A stretch of 64,000 bases of DNA from Thermodesulfovibrio aggregans (GTDB lineage Bacteria; Nitrospirota; Thermodesulfovibrionia; Thermodesulfovibrionales; Thermodesulfovibrionaceae): NCBI RefSeq assembly GCF_001514535.1, contig NZ_BCNO01000001.1, positions 938,859 to 1,002,858 of the forward strand, written 5' to 3'. A model generated the notes under the pieces. The model did not search any database. It was not told where the DNA came from and saw only the letters and a program-made list of their open reading frames with translations. Positions 1 through 8,587 of this stretch are shown in pieces. The position numbers were made by a program, and so were the translations under genes. Each line of letters opens with the position of its first letter. Within the stretch, counting starts at the first letter, position 1.

Positions 1-378
1 TATCTTAGAAAGAAAGATGAAAAGGAATGTCTTTTTGAAGCTAAGAAGATATATAGTGCAGAGAATTTAAAAGAGGCAAAGAGAAATTTTCAGTTATGGG
101 AGAGCAAGTGGGGCAGACTTTATCCTAAAGCAGCAGAGTGTATAAGGAAGAACTGGGAGCAATTGACAGCTTTTTACAAGACACCTAAGGCATTATGGAA
201 GAAGTTAAGGACAACAAACATAATAGAGAGGGCATTTAGGGAAGTAAGGCGAAGAACGAGAACTATGAGTTGTTTTAATAATGTTGAAAGTATTGAAAGA
301 ATAGTTTTTGCAGTGATAAGCCATTTAAACGAAAAATGGAGGAATACACCTATTTATGAATTTACACAAAGTTATTGA
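1..378 (+). CDS. IS256-family transposase, C-terminal part (cut by window edge)
   Basis: The frame is open from base 1 and gives about 125 residues of the C-terminal part of a Mutator/IS256 transposase. The recognisable signature is TNIIERAFREVRRRTRTM at about residues 67-84 of the visible part. This is the conserved region carrying the last acidic residue (Glu of TNxxER) of the DDE catalytic triad. It is followed by the family-typical region ending in SHLNEKWRNTPIYEFTQ. The catalytic Asp residues would lie upstream, outside the window. A TTG codon at 163 could start a shorter frame, but it falls inside conserved transposase sequence and is not the real start. Nothing in the visible part is frameshifted, so the enzyme could be intact. 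Confidence 0.85.
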   Translation, partial: YLRKKDEKECLFEAKKIYSAENLKEAKRNFQLWESKWGRLYPKAAECIRKNWEQLTAFYKTPKALWKKLRTTNIIERAFREVRRRTRTMSCFNNVESIERIVFAVISHLNEKWRNTPIYEFTQSY

Positions 379-387
379 CATTACCGG
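1..387 (+). mobile_element. Right end of an IS256 (Mutator)-type insertion sequence
   Basis: The sequence contains the end of a Mutator-type transposase, and the reading frame of a sugar phosphomutase resumes immediately after it. The transposase stop lies at 376-378. The AT-rich stretch around 361-387 (ttacacaaagttattgac, then attacc) has the look of an IS256-type terminal inverted repeat that overlaps the end of the transposase gene. The right boundary near 385-388 is inferred, because homology to phosphomutases starts again at about 388. The left end and the target duplication lie outside the window, so neither the element's completeness nor its exact ends can be verified here. Confidence 0.7.
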
Positions 388-1703
388 ATGTAGTTTATTT
401 AATTGGGAAAGCTTTTGTTTCTTTAACATCTAAAGTGCTTGGGAGAATGCCTGAGAAGTTTTCTATTGGAATGGATGCGAGAGAGTCATCAGAGCCTCTT
501 AAAAAATCATTAATCAGAGGGATTACAGAATGTGGCATAGATATTATTGATATAGGATTATGTCCAACTCCACTACAGTATTTTTCACTTTATAGACTTC
601 CCCTTGATGGTGGAATTATGATAACAGGCAGTCACAACCCTCCTGAGTTTAATGGAATGAAACTGAGTATAGGTAAGGAAACGATCTATGGAGAAAAAAT
701 TGAAGAACTGAAAAGAATTATTGATAAAAAGGATTTTGTCAATATTGGTACAGAAGGAAAAGTTGAATATTACAATATTATTGATGACTATGTTAACTAT
801 ATGACAGCTCAGTTTCCTTCCTTTGAAGGGATAAAAGTAGTTGTTGACTCAGGAAATGGCACAGCAGGATTAGTTGCACCGGTTATTTTAAAAAAGCTTG
901 GTGCTCAGGTTATAGAACTTTACAGTGAGCCCGATTGCAGATTTCCCAATCATCATCCCGATCCTGTGGTTATTGAAAATATTCAGGATTTGATAACAAC
1001 TGTTGTAGTTGAAAAGGCACATCTTGGAATAGGTTTTGATGGGGATGGTGACCGTATAGGAGTGGTTGATGAGAATGGTGATATTGTCTGGGGAGATAGA
1101 TTAATGATTATATTTGCAAGGGATATATTACAAAAATTACCAGGTGCAAAGATAATTGGCGAGGTTAAGTGTTCTAATGTGATGTATGAAGAGATTGAAA
1201 AGGCAGGTGGAAATCCAATTATGTGGAAAACAGGTCACTCTCTTATCAAGAAAAAGATGAGAGACGAAGGAGCAGTTCTTGCAGGTGAGATGAGTGGTCA
1301 TATATTTTTCAGTGATAAATACTTTGGATACGATGATGCCATATATGCATCACTTAGATTAATAGAAATAATAAAAAAATCAGGTGAACCTTACGGAGTA
1401 AGAAAACTTTTGAAAGGAGTTAAAACAATGCAAAACACACCGGAAATAAGAGTTGATTGTCCTGATGAAAAAAAGTTTATGGTTGTTGAGAAAATAAAAG
1501 ATAGTTTTGCCAAGTTCGAATGTAATTTTACTGATGGAGTAAGAGTAAACTTTCCTAAAGGATGGGCTTTAATAAGGGCTTCAAATACTCAACCAGCATT
1601 GGTTTTAAGATTTGAAGCTGAAACAGAAGATGACCTTGAGAATATTAAAACAATTGTTCATCAGAAACTTTTTGAGGTGTTTCAATTTTTCAAGATATTA
1701 TGA
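375..1703 (+). CDS. Phosphomannomutase/phosphoglucomutase, 5' end removed by IS insertion
   Basis: Alpha-D-phosphohexomutase (AlgC/ManB type) that interconverts hexose 1- and 6-phosphates for sugar-nucleotide and envelope glycan synthesis. Counting from the TTG at 375, visible motifs are the phosphoserine loop TGSHNP (Ser about 86), the metal loop DGDGDR (about 222-227), the sugar-binding GEMSGH loop and the phosphate-binding RASNTQP loop near residue 401. The first conserved block of the family, a Phe-Arg-x-Tyr-Asp-Ile-Arg-Gly type sequence, is absent. Homology begins at PDVVYLIGKAF, exactly where the IS ends, so about 20 N-terminal residues have been lost. The TTG at 375 overlaps the transposase stop and has no Shine-Dalgarno. 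The next in-frame ATG is at 447. Either the product is made from an improvised start or this is a pseudogene. It lies 31 bp upstream of bamA. Confidence 0.8.
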   Translation: MTLPDVVYLIGKAFVSLTSKVLGRMPEKFSIGMDARESSEPLKKSLIRGITECGIDIIDIGLCPTPLQYFSLYRLPLDGGIMITGSHNPPEFNGMKLSIGKETIYGEKIEELKRIIDKKDFVNIGTEGKVEYYNIIDDYVNYMTAQFPSFEGIKVVVDSGNGTAGLVAPVILKKLGAQVIELYSEPDCRFPNHHPDPVVIENIQDLITTVVVEKAHLGIGFDGDGDRIGVVDENGDIVWGDRLMIIFARDILQKLPGAKIIGEVKCSNVMYEEIEKAGGNPIMWKTGHSLIKKKMRDEGAVLAGEMSGHIFFSDKYFGYDDAIYASLRLIEIIKKSGEPYGVRKLLKGVKTMQNTPEIRVDCPDEKKFMVVEKIKDSFAKFECNFTDGVRVNFPKGWALIRASNTQPALVLRFEAETEDDLENIKTIVHQKLFEVFQFFKIL

Positions 1704-1734
1704 TATACTTAAAAACTTTTGTAGCGAGGTTGCT

Positions 1735-3981
1735 ATGAAACGAATTATGATAGTTGTTATTTTTTTTGCCTTTCTTTTTAGCTTAAACTCTTATGCCCAG
1801 GAACTTCCAGTAGTAACAGCCATTGAAATAAAAGGACTCAAAAGAATTGAAGAAGCTGCAGTAAAAAATAAAATCTCTCTTAAACTTGGAGAGGTTATTT
1901 CTCAAGAGAAAATCTCTGAGGATATAAAATCAATCTATAAAATGGGTTATTTTGAAGATGTAAAGGTTGACATTGAACCTTTTGAAGGTGGAGTAAAGGT
2001 AATCTATACTGTTAAAGAAAAACCAACGATTGTAAAGGTAAGCTTTGAAGGAAATAAAGAGTATGATGAGGATAAACTTAAAGAAGTTGTTACAATTACA
2101 GCAGGAGCTATTTCAGATGTAACTCTTATAAACGATAATGCTTTGAGACTCAAGGCATTTTATGAGTCAGAAGGTTATTATTTTGCTAAAATTGTTCCTG
2201 TTATTAAGAAAAAAACAGAACAAGAAGTTGAACTTACCTATGTTATAGAGGAAGGCAACAGAGTAAAAATAAAAGAAATAAAATTTGAAGGTAATAAGGC
2301 AATATCATCAAGAAAGATTAAAAAAGTTATGGCAACATCTGAGAGGAAATTTTATTCTTTCATTACTGGAAGCGGATTTTATAAAAAATACGAAATGATG
2401 CAGGATTTAGAAAAAATAAAAGACCTTTACTACGACAATGGTTATCTTAAAGTGTCTGTTGGAGAGCCAAAGATAGAATTTTCTCAGGACAAAAAATGGA
2501 TGACTATAACAATTCCTATTTCTGAAGGACCTCAATTTAAAGTAGCTTCTGTAAAACTGTCAGGTTACAACGACAAAAAGGAAGAGTCAGAACTTAAAGA
2601 ACTTATAAAGCTTAAAGCAGGTGAAATCTTCAGCAAAGCTAAAATGCGTAAGGATGTTGAAGCAATAACACACTTCTATTCTGACCGTGGATATGCACTT
2701 GCGAGTGTCTCACCTGATGTTCTTCCAAATGAAGAAAAATTAACAGTTGATGTGACTTACAATATAAAACCAGGGGACAAGTTTACAATTGGAAGAATAA
2801 ATATCTCTGGCAATGTTAAAACAGTTGACAAAGTAATAAGAAGAGAGGTCAGGGTAGATGAAGGTGATGAGTATTCGGCATCAAAGATTCAGAAAAGCAA
2901 GAAAAGACTTGAAGACCTTCAGTATTTTGAAACTGTTGATATAAATCAGAAACCTGATCCTGATAAAAAAACAGTTGATCTTGATGTGAATGTGAAAGAA
3001 AAACCTACTGGATTTTTAACAATAGGTGGTGGATACAGTTCAATTGACAATCTTATTGGTATGGTTGATGTTACCCAGAACAATCTTTTTGGTAGAGGTT
3101 ATTCTTTGACTTTGAGAGGTGAGCTTGGAGGAAGAAGTTCTTACTATACCATAGCTTTTAGAGATCCCTGGTTTCTGGATAAACCTTTGCTTTTTGGATT
3201 CAATGTTTACAGACAGAAAAGAGAATATGTTAACTATACACGAGACGCAACGGGATTGTCTCTTACTTTTGGCAAAAGATACGGAGAAGACTGGTCTGCT
3301 TCAATAACTTATGATATTGAAAGATCCCGAGTTACGGATGTGGCAGAAGATGCTGATACTGTAATTAAGGATATGGAAGGAAGACTTCTTACAAGTGCTG
3401 TTACATTTCAAATTATAAATGATACTCGTGACAGCTACATTGATCCCAGTACAGGAAGAAGACACTCTTTAAGCGTGACTTTAGCAGGTCTTGGAGGAGA
3501 CACAGGTTTCTGGAAAAGCTTGCTTGATCTTGGATGGTACTTCCCCATATTTGAAGAATCAACATTACATTTAAGGGGAAGACTTGGCATGTCTGATGCT
3601 CTCTTTGGTAAAAAATTTCCGCTTTATGAAAGATTTTATGTAGGTGGACTTGATACAATAAGAGGTTTGGGTTATGGTGAAGCAGGTCCAAAGGACAGCA
3701 AAAATGAACCAATTGGAGCAAAGAAAGCATTGATATTCAATATTGAGTATCTTTTCCCGATAGTAGCTGAAATGAAACTGAAAGGACTTATATTTGTCGA
3801 TATTGGTAGAGGATACAATGAAGGTGAAAAATTCGGCTCTGAATTAAAGTATACATCAGGATTTGGTTTTAGATGGTTTTCACCACTTGGTCCGGTAAAA
3901 ATAGACTATGGAATAAATCTTAATAGAAAAGAAGGAGAGTCAAAGTCAAAAATTGAATTTGGATTTGGTTCATTCTTCTAA
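1735..3981 (+). CDS. bamA: Outer membrane protein assembly factor BamA
   Basis: Omp85-family core of the beta-barrel assembly machinery; inserts proteins into the outer membrane. A signal peptide (about residues 1-21, ending SYA before QE) is followed by five POTRA repeats, beginning at about VTAIEIKGLK, TIVKVSFEGN, KIKEIKFEGN, KVASVKLSGY and TIGRINISGN. A C-terminal 16-strand-type barrel starts near residue 420. The barrel contains the conserved loop-6 motif as IRGLGYGEAGP, and the protein ends in Phe as expected of a barrel protein. I chose the ATG at 1735 because the signal peptide begins there and GAGG precedes it. An in-frame start at 1612 would lie inside the phosphomutase gene. Length 748 aa is normal. 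It opens an envelope operon with skp and the lpx genes. Confidence 0.95.
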   Translation: MKRIMIVVIFFAFLFSLNSYAQELPVVTAIEIKGLKRIEEAAVKNKISLKLGEVISQEKISEDIKSIYKMGYFEDVKVDIEPFEGGVKVIYTVKEKPTIVKVSFEGNKEYDEDKLKEVVTITAGAISDVTLINDNALRLKAFYESEGYYFAKIVPVIKKKTEQEVELTYVIEEGNRVKIKEIKFEGNKAISSRKIKKVMATSERKFYSFITGSGFYKKYEMMQDLEKIKDLYYDNGYLKVSVGEPKIEFSQDKKWMTITIPISEGPQFKVASVKLSGYNDKKEESELKELIKLKAGEIFSKAKMRKDVEAITHFYSDRGYALASVSPDVLPNEEKLTVDVTYNIKPGDKFTIGRINISGNVKTVDKVIRREVRVDEGDEYSASKIQKSKKRLEDLQYFETVDINQKPDPDKKTVDLDVNVKEKPTGFLTIGGGYSSIDNLIGMVDVTQNNLFGRGYSLTLRGELGGRSSYYTIAFRDPWFLDKPLLFGFNVYRQKREYVNYTRDATGLSLTFGKRYGEDWSASITYDIERSRVTDVAEDADTVIKDMEGRLLTSAVTFQIINDTRDSYIDPSTGRRHSLSVTLAGLGGDTGFWKSLLDLGWYFPIFEESTLHLRGRLGMSDALFGKKFPLYERFYVGGLDTIRGLGYGEAGPKDSKNEPIGAKKALIFNIEYLFPIVAEMKLKGLIFVDIGRGYNEGEKFGSELKYTSGFGFRWFSPLGPVKIDYGINLNRKEGESKSKIEFGFGSFF

Positions 3982-4034
3982 TGAGAAAGTTTTAATTTTG
4001 CAGTGATATAATAAATATTTCAGGAGGAAGTGAA

Positions 4035-4571
4035 ATGAAGAAGTTTTTATTTGTTGTGTTTGCCTTTGTTTTAACATTGTCGATTGCTTCAGTTGCCTGT
4101 GCGGAATTAAAGATTGGCGTAGTTGATATCATAAGGGTTTTGAATGAATCAGAAGAAGGTAAAAAAGCTGTAGCCCAACTTCAGAGTATGCTTGAAGAAA
4201 GGCAGAAAACTCTTGAAGAGAAACAGAAAAAACTGCAGGAGCTTAAGGAAGAGTTTGAAAAAAAACGCTCTGTTTTAAGTGAAGATGCAAGAAAGGCAAA
4301 AGAAGAAGAAATTGAACGCCTTAGCAGAGAACTTCAAAGAACAGCAGCAGATTATCAGGTAGAACTGCAAAAAAAACAGAATGAGTTTACACAAAGCATG
4401 TTTAAGGAAATAAGACAGCTAATTAATGAGTATGCTCAAAAGGAAGGTTATAGTCTTATACTTGAAAAAGCTGATCAGATAATTCTTTTTACAACTCCTG
4501 AAGTGGATATTACTGATAAGATAATATCAATTTATAATCAAAAAATGTCTCAGCAAAAAGGGAAAAAATGA
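4035..4571 (+). CDS. skp: OmpH/Skp-family periplasmic chaperone
   Basis: Periplasmic chaperone that holds unfolded outer-membrane proteins on their way to BamA. The sequence has a Sec signal peptide (about residues 1-23, ending in VACA before ELKIG). The family core starts at [16 protein letters not shown], and a long charged coiled coil (about residues 45-125), rich in Glu, Lys and Gln, forms the tentacle. Length 178 aa fits Skp. A strong AGGAGG lies 5-10 nt before the ATG. Position between bamA and lpxD matches the common bacterial order. The stop overlaps the lpxD start by 4 bp, so translation is probably coupled. A TATAAT-like hexamer at about 4010 upstream could provide extra transcription, but no good -35 is visible. 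Confidence 0.9.
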   Translation: MKKFLFVVFAFVLTLSIASVACAELKIGVVDIIRVLNESEEGKKAVAQLQSMLEERQKTLEEKQKKLQELKEEFEKKRSVLSEDARKAKEEEIERLSRELQRTAADYQVELQKKQNEFTQSMFKEIRQLINEYAQKEGYSLILEKADQIILFTTPEVDITDKIISIYNQKMSQQKGKK

Positions 4572-5584
4572 AGCTTTCTGAGATAGCAAAAATTTTTAAT
4601 GGAAAAATTGAAGGTGATGGAGATGTCGAAATATCAGGAGTAAAAGGAGTTGAAGACTGCGAAGAAGGTGATATTACATACATAGCAAGTTCAAAATATG
4701 CTGAATTTGCCAAAAAAAGTAAAGCTTCTGCAATTATCTTAAAAGAAAAAATTGAAGGATTGGATAAACCTCAACTTATTGTTGAAAATCCTCAATTTGT
4801 TTTTGCCAAGCTTCTTGAACTTTTTTATGTAAAACCCCATCCCTTTGAAGGAATTAGCCAGTTAGCATCTATATCCGAGTCAGCAAAACTGGGCAGAAAT
4901 GTTACAATCTATCCCTTTGTCTGGATTGATGAAAATGTTATCATTGGAGAAAATACTGTAATTTATCCTTTTACTTTTATTGGAAAAGATACATTAATTG
5001 GCTCTGATTGTGTGATTTATTCTAATGTTACAATCCGAGAAAAAGTTAAAATTGGCTCAAGAGTAGTAATTCATTCTGGAAGCGTCATTGGTTCTGATGG
5101 ATTTGGCTATATCTTCCATGAGGGAAAACATCATAAAATTCCTCAGGTTGGTGGAGTAATTATTGAAGATGATGTAGAGATTGGTGCTTGTGTTACAATA
5201 GACCGGGCTACAACAGGAAATACTGTAATTGGGCAGGGAACCAAAATTGATAATTTAGTTCAGATTGCTCATAATGTAAAAATCGGTAAAAATTGTATAG
5301 TCGTAGCACAGGTAGGAATTGCAGGGAGTTCTAAAATTGGTGATGGATGCATACTTGCAGGACAGGTTGGCATTTCAGATCATGTAGAGATAGAGTCTGG
5401 AACAATAATAACAGCACAGGCAGGAGTTATGCCGGGAAAGGTTCAGAAAGGTGTGTTTTCTGGTTCACCTATCATGCCTCACAGAGAATGGTTAAAGGCA
5501 AATGCAATTTTTCAAAAACTTCCTGAACTTTACAAAAAAATAAAAGAACTGGAAGAAAAAATTAAACAACTTGAACAACATTGA
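4568..5584 (+). CDS. lpxD: UDP-3-O-(3-hydroxyacyl)glucosamine N-acyltransferase LpxD
   Basis: Third committed step of lipid A synthesis: transfers a 3-hydroxyacyl chain from ACP to the 2-amino group of UDP-3-O-acyl-glucosamine, in the cytoplasm. The N-terminal uridine-binding LpxD domain (about residues 1-95) is followed by a left-handed beta helix of hexapeptide repeats (about 100-300, many I-G-x-x-x-x-I steps). The catalytic His is probably in QIAHNVKIG (about residue 235). A C-terminal helix rich in Lys and Glu follows. Length 338 aa is typical. The start is the ATG overlapping the skp stop. It is followed after 16 bp by fabZ. Confidence 0.95.
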   Translation: MKLSEIAKIFNGKIEGDGDVEISGVKGVEDCEEGDITYIASSKYAEFAKKSKASAIILKEKIEGLDKPQLIVENPQFVFAKLLELFYVKPHPFEGISQLASISESAKLGRNVTIYPFVWIDENVIIGENTVIYPFTFIGKDTLIGSDCVIYSNVTIREKVKIGSRVVIHSGSVIGSDGFGYIFHEGKHHKIPQVGGVIIEDDVEIGACVTIDRATTGNTVIGQGTKIDNLVQIAHNVKIGKNCIVVAQVGIAGSSKIGDGCILAGQVGISDHVEIESGTIITAQAGVMPGKVQKGVFSGSPIMPHREWLKANAIFQKLPELYKKIKELEEKIKQLEQH

Positions 5585-5600
5585 CATAAGGAGGCTCAGA

Positions 5601-6023
5601 ATGATTGATATTAAAGAAATCATGAATATTCTTCCCCACAGATATCCATTTCTTTTAGTTGACAGAGTATTAGAGATTGTTCCTAATGAAAAGGCTGTCG
5701 GAATAAAGAATGTTACAATTAATGAGCCATTTTTTCAGGGGCATTTTCCCGGAAATCCTGTAATGCCAGGAGTACTTATAGTTGAGGCAATGGCTCAGGT
5801 AGCAGGTGTTCTTGCCTTTAAATCAGGTATTGATGGCACAGGAGTTTTATTTTTGAGTATAGAAAAAGCAAAGTTCCGTAAGCCCATTGTTCCAGGAGAC
5901 CAGATTATCTTTGAAGTTAATGTTATTCACAGGCGTGGAGGAGTATGGAAATTTGCAGGTGTCGCGAAAGTTGATGGAAAAGTAGCAACAGAAGCTGAAT
6001 TTACAGCAATGGTTACAAAGTGA
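5601..6023 (+). CDS. fabZ: 3-hydroxyacyl-ACP dehydratase FabZ
   Basis: Dehydrates 3-hydroxyacyl-ACP in fatty acid elongation and so competes with LpxA/LpxD for the same hydroxyacyl-ACP pool, which explains its common place between the two genes. It is a single hotdog domain of 140 aa. The motif [20 protein letters not shown] holds the catalytic His and Glu, and the N-terminal [14 protein letters not shown] is classic FabZ. An earlier in-frame ATG at 5571 overlaps lpxD. I prefer 5601 because AAGGAGG lies 6 nt upstream of it and the protein then starts as the family does ([16 protein letters not shown]). lpxA follows after 10 bp. Confidence 0.95.
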   Translation: MIDIKEIMNILPHRYPFLLVDRVLEIVPNEKAVGIKNVTINEPFFQGHFPGNPVMPGVLIVEAMAQVAGVLAFKSGIDGTGVLFLSIEKAKFRKPIVPGDQIIFEVNVIHRRGGVWKFAGVAKVDGKVATEAEFTAMVTK

Positions 6024-6033
6024 GGGAGTCAAT

Positions 6034-6810
6034 ATGAGCCAGATACATAAAACAGCAATTGTTAGTTCAAAAGCAGAAATTGATGAAGGTGCAGTAATTG
6101 GTCCTTACTGTATAATTGGAGATGATGTTAAAATAGGCAAAGGCACAAGACTTATGAGTCATGTTCAAATTGAAGGAATAACCGAGATAGGTGAAAACTG
6201 TACAATATTTCCATTTACAACAATTGGATTTCCTCCTCAAGATTTAAAATACAGAGGAGAAAAAACAGGTGTAAAAATTGGTAATAACAATATTATACGA
6301 GAATATGTAACAATTCACAGGGCAAGTGTTTCTGGAGATGGCTGGACGGTAATCGGAGACAATAATTTTATAATGGCTTATGTGCATATTGCCCATGATT
6401 GCAAAATTGGAAATTCAGTAATTTTGGCAAATCTTGCAACGCTGGCAGGTCATGTAGAGGTTGAGGATTTTGTATTTATTGGAGGTTTGGTAGCAGTACA
6501 TCAGTTTACACGAATAGGTGCTCATGCAATGATAGGAGGATTCAGTGGAGTGGGACAGGATGTTCCTCCCTTTACAATGGCTTCTGGTCCGAGAGCTAAA
6601 CTTTATGGATTAAATACTGTAGGACTTAAAAGAAGAGGATTCAACGATGAAACAATCAATATATTAAAAAAAGCTTATAAAATTTTATTCAGAGATAAAC
6701 TTCAACTAAAAGAAGCAATTGAAAAAGTCAAAAACGAACTTCCACAGATAGCTGAAATTAAGCACTTAATAGAATTCATAGAAGCAAATAAAAGAGGAAT
6801 ATGCAGATAG
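6034..6810 (+). CDS. lpxA: Acyl-ACP--UDP-N-acetylglucosamine O-acyltransferase LpxA
   Basis: First enzyme of lipid A synthesis: attaches a 3-hydroxyacyl chain to the 3-OH of UDP-GlcNAc. The sequence is a left-handed beta helix of hexapeptide repeats (about residues 5-185). It includes the catalytic His region YVHIAHDCKIG and the conserved GFPPQDLKYRGE loop. A C-terminal helical domain begins near GLNTVGLKRRGF. Length 258 aa is typical. The ATG at 6034 is preceded by GAGGGAG. The gene overlaps lpxI by 10 bp. The order lpxD-fabZ-lpxA-lpxI is a complete early lipid A cassette. Confidence 0.95.
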   Translation: MSQIHKTAIVSSKAEIDEGAVIGPYCIIGDDVKIGKGTRLMSHVQIEGITEIGENCTIFPFTTIGFPPQDLKYRGEKTGVKIGNNNIIREYVTIHRASVSGDGWTVIGDNNFIMAYVHIAHDCKIGNSVILANLATLAGHVEVEDFVFIGGLVAVHQFTRIGAHAMIGGFSGVGQDVPPFTMASGPRAKLYGLNTVGLKRRGFNDETINILKKAYKILFRDKLQLKEAIEKVKNELPQIAEIKHLIEFIEANKRGICR

Positions 6811-7607
6811 GAATAATTGCTGCTCATGGTTTCCTTCCTCTTTTAGTGACAAAGGAACTTAAAAAAAAAGGTTATACAGTTATAACAGTCGCCTTACAGG
6901 GCTTTGCTGATAATGAGTTGAGTATTTATAGCGATCAAATCAAATGGATTAATATAGGTAAAGCTGGAGAGATTATAGATTTCCTTAAAAAAAATAAAGT
7001 TAAAAATCTAATCTTAACAGGTAAAGTCCCGAAAAAAATTATTTTTGAAAGAGAGAAAATAAAGCCTGACCTTCGAGCATTAAAAATGCTTTTTTCAGCT
7101 AAACTAAGAGGAGACAATGAAATTCTTAGTATAATTGAAAAAGAGTTTTCTAAGGAAGGTATAGAAATTATTGATTTGTCTGAAATACTTCCAGAGTTGC
7201 TTACACCACAAGGAATTCTTACAAAGAGAAAACCTACAAAAGAAGAGTGGAAAGACATTGAATATGGATTTATAGTTGCAAAAAAAATTGGTGAACTTGA
7301 TATAGGGCAAACAGTTGTTGTAAAAGAAAGATCTGTAATTACTGTAGAAGCCATTGAGGGAACCGATGAAACAATCCTAAGAGCAGGAGAATTTGTCAAA
7401 GACTCTGTTGTAGTAAAAGTCAGTAAGCCTCAGCAGGCTTTGAAACTTGACCCACCTACTGTAGGAATGGATACAATAATAACGATGGAAAAAGCTAAGG
7501 CAAGGGTTTTAGCCATTGAAGCTGGGAAAACTTTTATAGTAGAAAAGGATAAAATGATAAAAAAAGCAAATGAATTTAATATAACAGTGGTGGGTATAAA
7601 GCCTTGA
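6801..7607 (+). CDS. lpxI: UDP-2,3-diacylglucosamine pyrophosphatase LpxI
   Basis: Hydrolyses UDP-2,3-diacylglucosamine to lipid X and UMP, replacing LpxH in bacteria that lack it. The 268-aa protein has the two-domain LpxI (former DUF1009) layout. An N-terminal Rossmann-like domain begins IGIIAAHGFLPLLV and contains LILTGKVPKK. The C-terminal domain contains QTVVVKERSVITVEAIEGTDE, with the conserved acidic residues, and ends in TFIVEKDKMIKKANE. The start ATG overlaps the lpxA stop by 10 bp. The stop overlaps the TTG start of the next gene by 4 bp. Directly after lpxA is the usual place for lpxI. Confidence 0.92.
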   Translation: MQIGIIAAHGFLPLLVTKELKKKGYTVITVALQGFADNELSIYSDQIKWINIGKAGEIIDFLKKNKVKNLILTGKVPKKIIFEREKIKPDLRALKMLFSAKLRGDNEILSIIEKEFSKEGIEIIDLSEILPELLTPQGILTKRKPTKEEWKDIEYGFIVAKKIGELDIGQTVVVKERSVITVEAIEGTDETILRAGEFVKDSVVVKVSKPQQALKLDPPTVGMDTIITMEKAKARVLAIEAGKTFIVEKDKMIKKANEFNITVVGIKP

Positions 7608-8587
7608 ACTTTTTTACCTGTATAAATGATGCTTTAAAAACAGTTCATAAAAACTTTCAGTTACCTTTGATACATTTTGCCTATTTATTTATTAGCTTTT
7701 TCGGACTATTTTTTATTCTCAGCATTCCCCTTGGAATTCTTTTCGTAATTTTCGGAATTGACCTTACAGATATATTGAAAGGCAGTTTCATTGAAATATT
7801 TTTGTCTTCTGTGCATCTCATGAAAAAATTTCTAATTTTTGTAATTATTTTTATAGTCACTCTATTGGTCTATGTCCTATTAATTGTCAGTCTCTGGATT
7901 TATATTTTTGGAGGTACAATAGGCATAATGTATCAGTTTTTAAAGGAAAATGTAACATTTAATTTTAAAGATTTCCATCAATATGGAAAAAAATACTTCT
8001 GGAAAGTTGCCTTTTTTGCAACTTTTTCGTTTTTAATTTTTATCTGTCTTACGTTAATTTTTGGATTTGTGAGTGAAATCAACTCCAAAATTGTAAACTT
8101 TTTAAGCTCTTTCAGTCACTCTGTATCAGTATTTTTTAACATTTTTATTTATTTAAGTGCATTGCTTGTTGGTATTTTAGCGTTTTTAATATGGATAACA
8201 TTTACGCTTTTTGGATTTTTTGGGATTTTCGTTAAAAATTTCACAGTAAAAGATACGATAAAAGAGACAAAAAAATTAATAGTACTCTATCCTCAATCAA
8301 TTGGAAGAGCAGCACTTTTATTTTTAACATATATTTTAGCAGGAGGAGTTATTCTATCACTTAGTTCATTACTTGCAATAATTCCTCATCTGGGTCCTAT
8401 ACTGGTAGCGGTATATCAATTTATTACTCAATTTGCTAACATCTATATCAGCATGATAGTATTTGCTGCATTTCTGTCTTACTATATACGGCTTGTTTCT
8501 CATAAAGATTCTGAGCAAGAGCAAGCTCCTCCTTCTGAAGAGGTTCAACAACAACATCAAAACCTTCCTCCTTCAGAGCTCTCTTGA
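7604..8587 (+). CDS. Uncharacterised multi-pass membrane protein
   Basis: I do not recognise a named family with confidence. The 327-aa product is very hydrophobic, with about six to eight predicted membrane segments (roughly residues 20-50, 74-110, 131-155, 172-208 and 234-296, some long enough to span twice). It ends in a hydrophilic Gln/Glu/Pro-rich tail of about 28 residues. The TTG start overlaps the lpxI stop (TTGA), which suggests translational coupling and an envelope role. The last 140 bp run antisense into the 3' end of the lipoyl-transferase gene. The low-complexity tail is encoded by exactly this overlap, so the stop may have been extended by loss of an earlier one. Confidence 0.7.
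   Translation: MNFFTCINDALKTVHKNFQLPLIHFAYLFISFFGLFFILSIPLGILFVIFGIDLTDILKGSFIEIFLSSVHLMKKFLIFVIIFIVTLLVYVLLIVSLWIYIFGGTIGIMYQFLKENVTFNFKDFHQYGKKYFWKVAFFATFSFLIFICLTLIFGFVSEINSKIVNFLSSFSHSVSVFFNIFIYLSALLVGILAFLIWITFTLFGFFGIFVKNFTVKDTIKETKKLIVLYPQSIGRAALLFLTYILAGGVILSLSSLLAIIPHLGPILVAVYQFITQFANIYISMIVFAAFLSYYIRLVSHKDSEQEQAPPSEEVQQQHQNLPPSELS

Noticed and set aside
1612-1734. Upstream extension of bamA
   Set aside because: The extension lies mostly in the end of the phosphomutase gene and would bury the signal peptide. GAGG and the signal peptide favour 1735.
3413-3730. Long minus-strand open frame inside bamA
   Set aside because: It is antisense to the conserved barrel domain, has a Leu/His-rich low-quality translation and no ribosome site.
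4000-4030. TATAAT upstream of skp as an independent promoter
   Set aside because: No -35 resembling TTGACA lies at 16-18 bp, and skp is readily co-transcribed with bamA.
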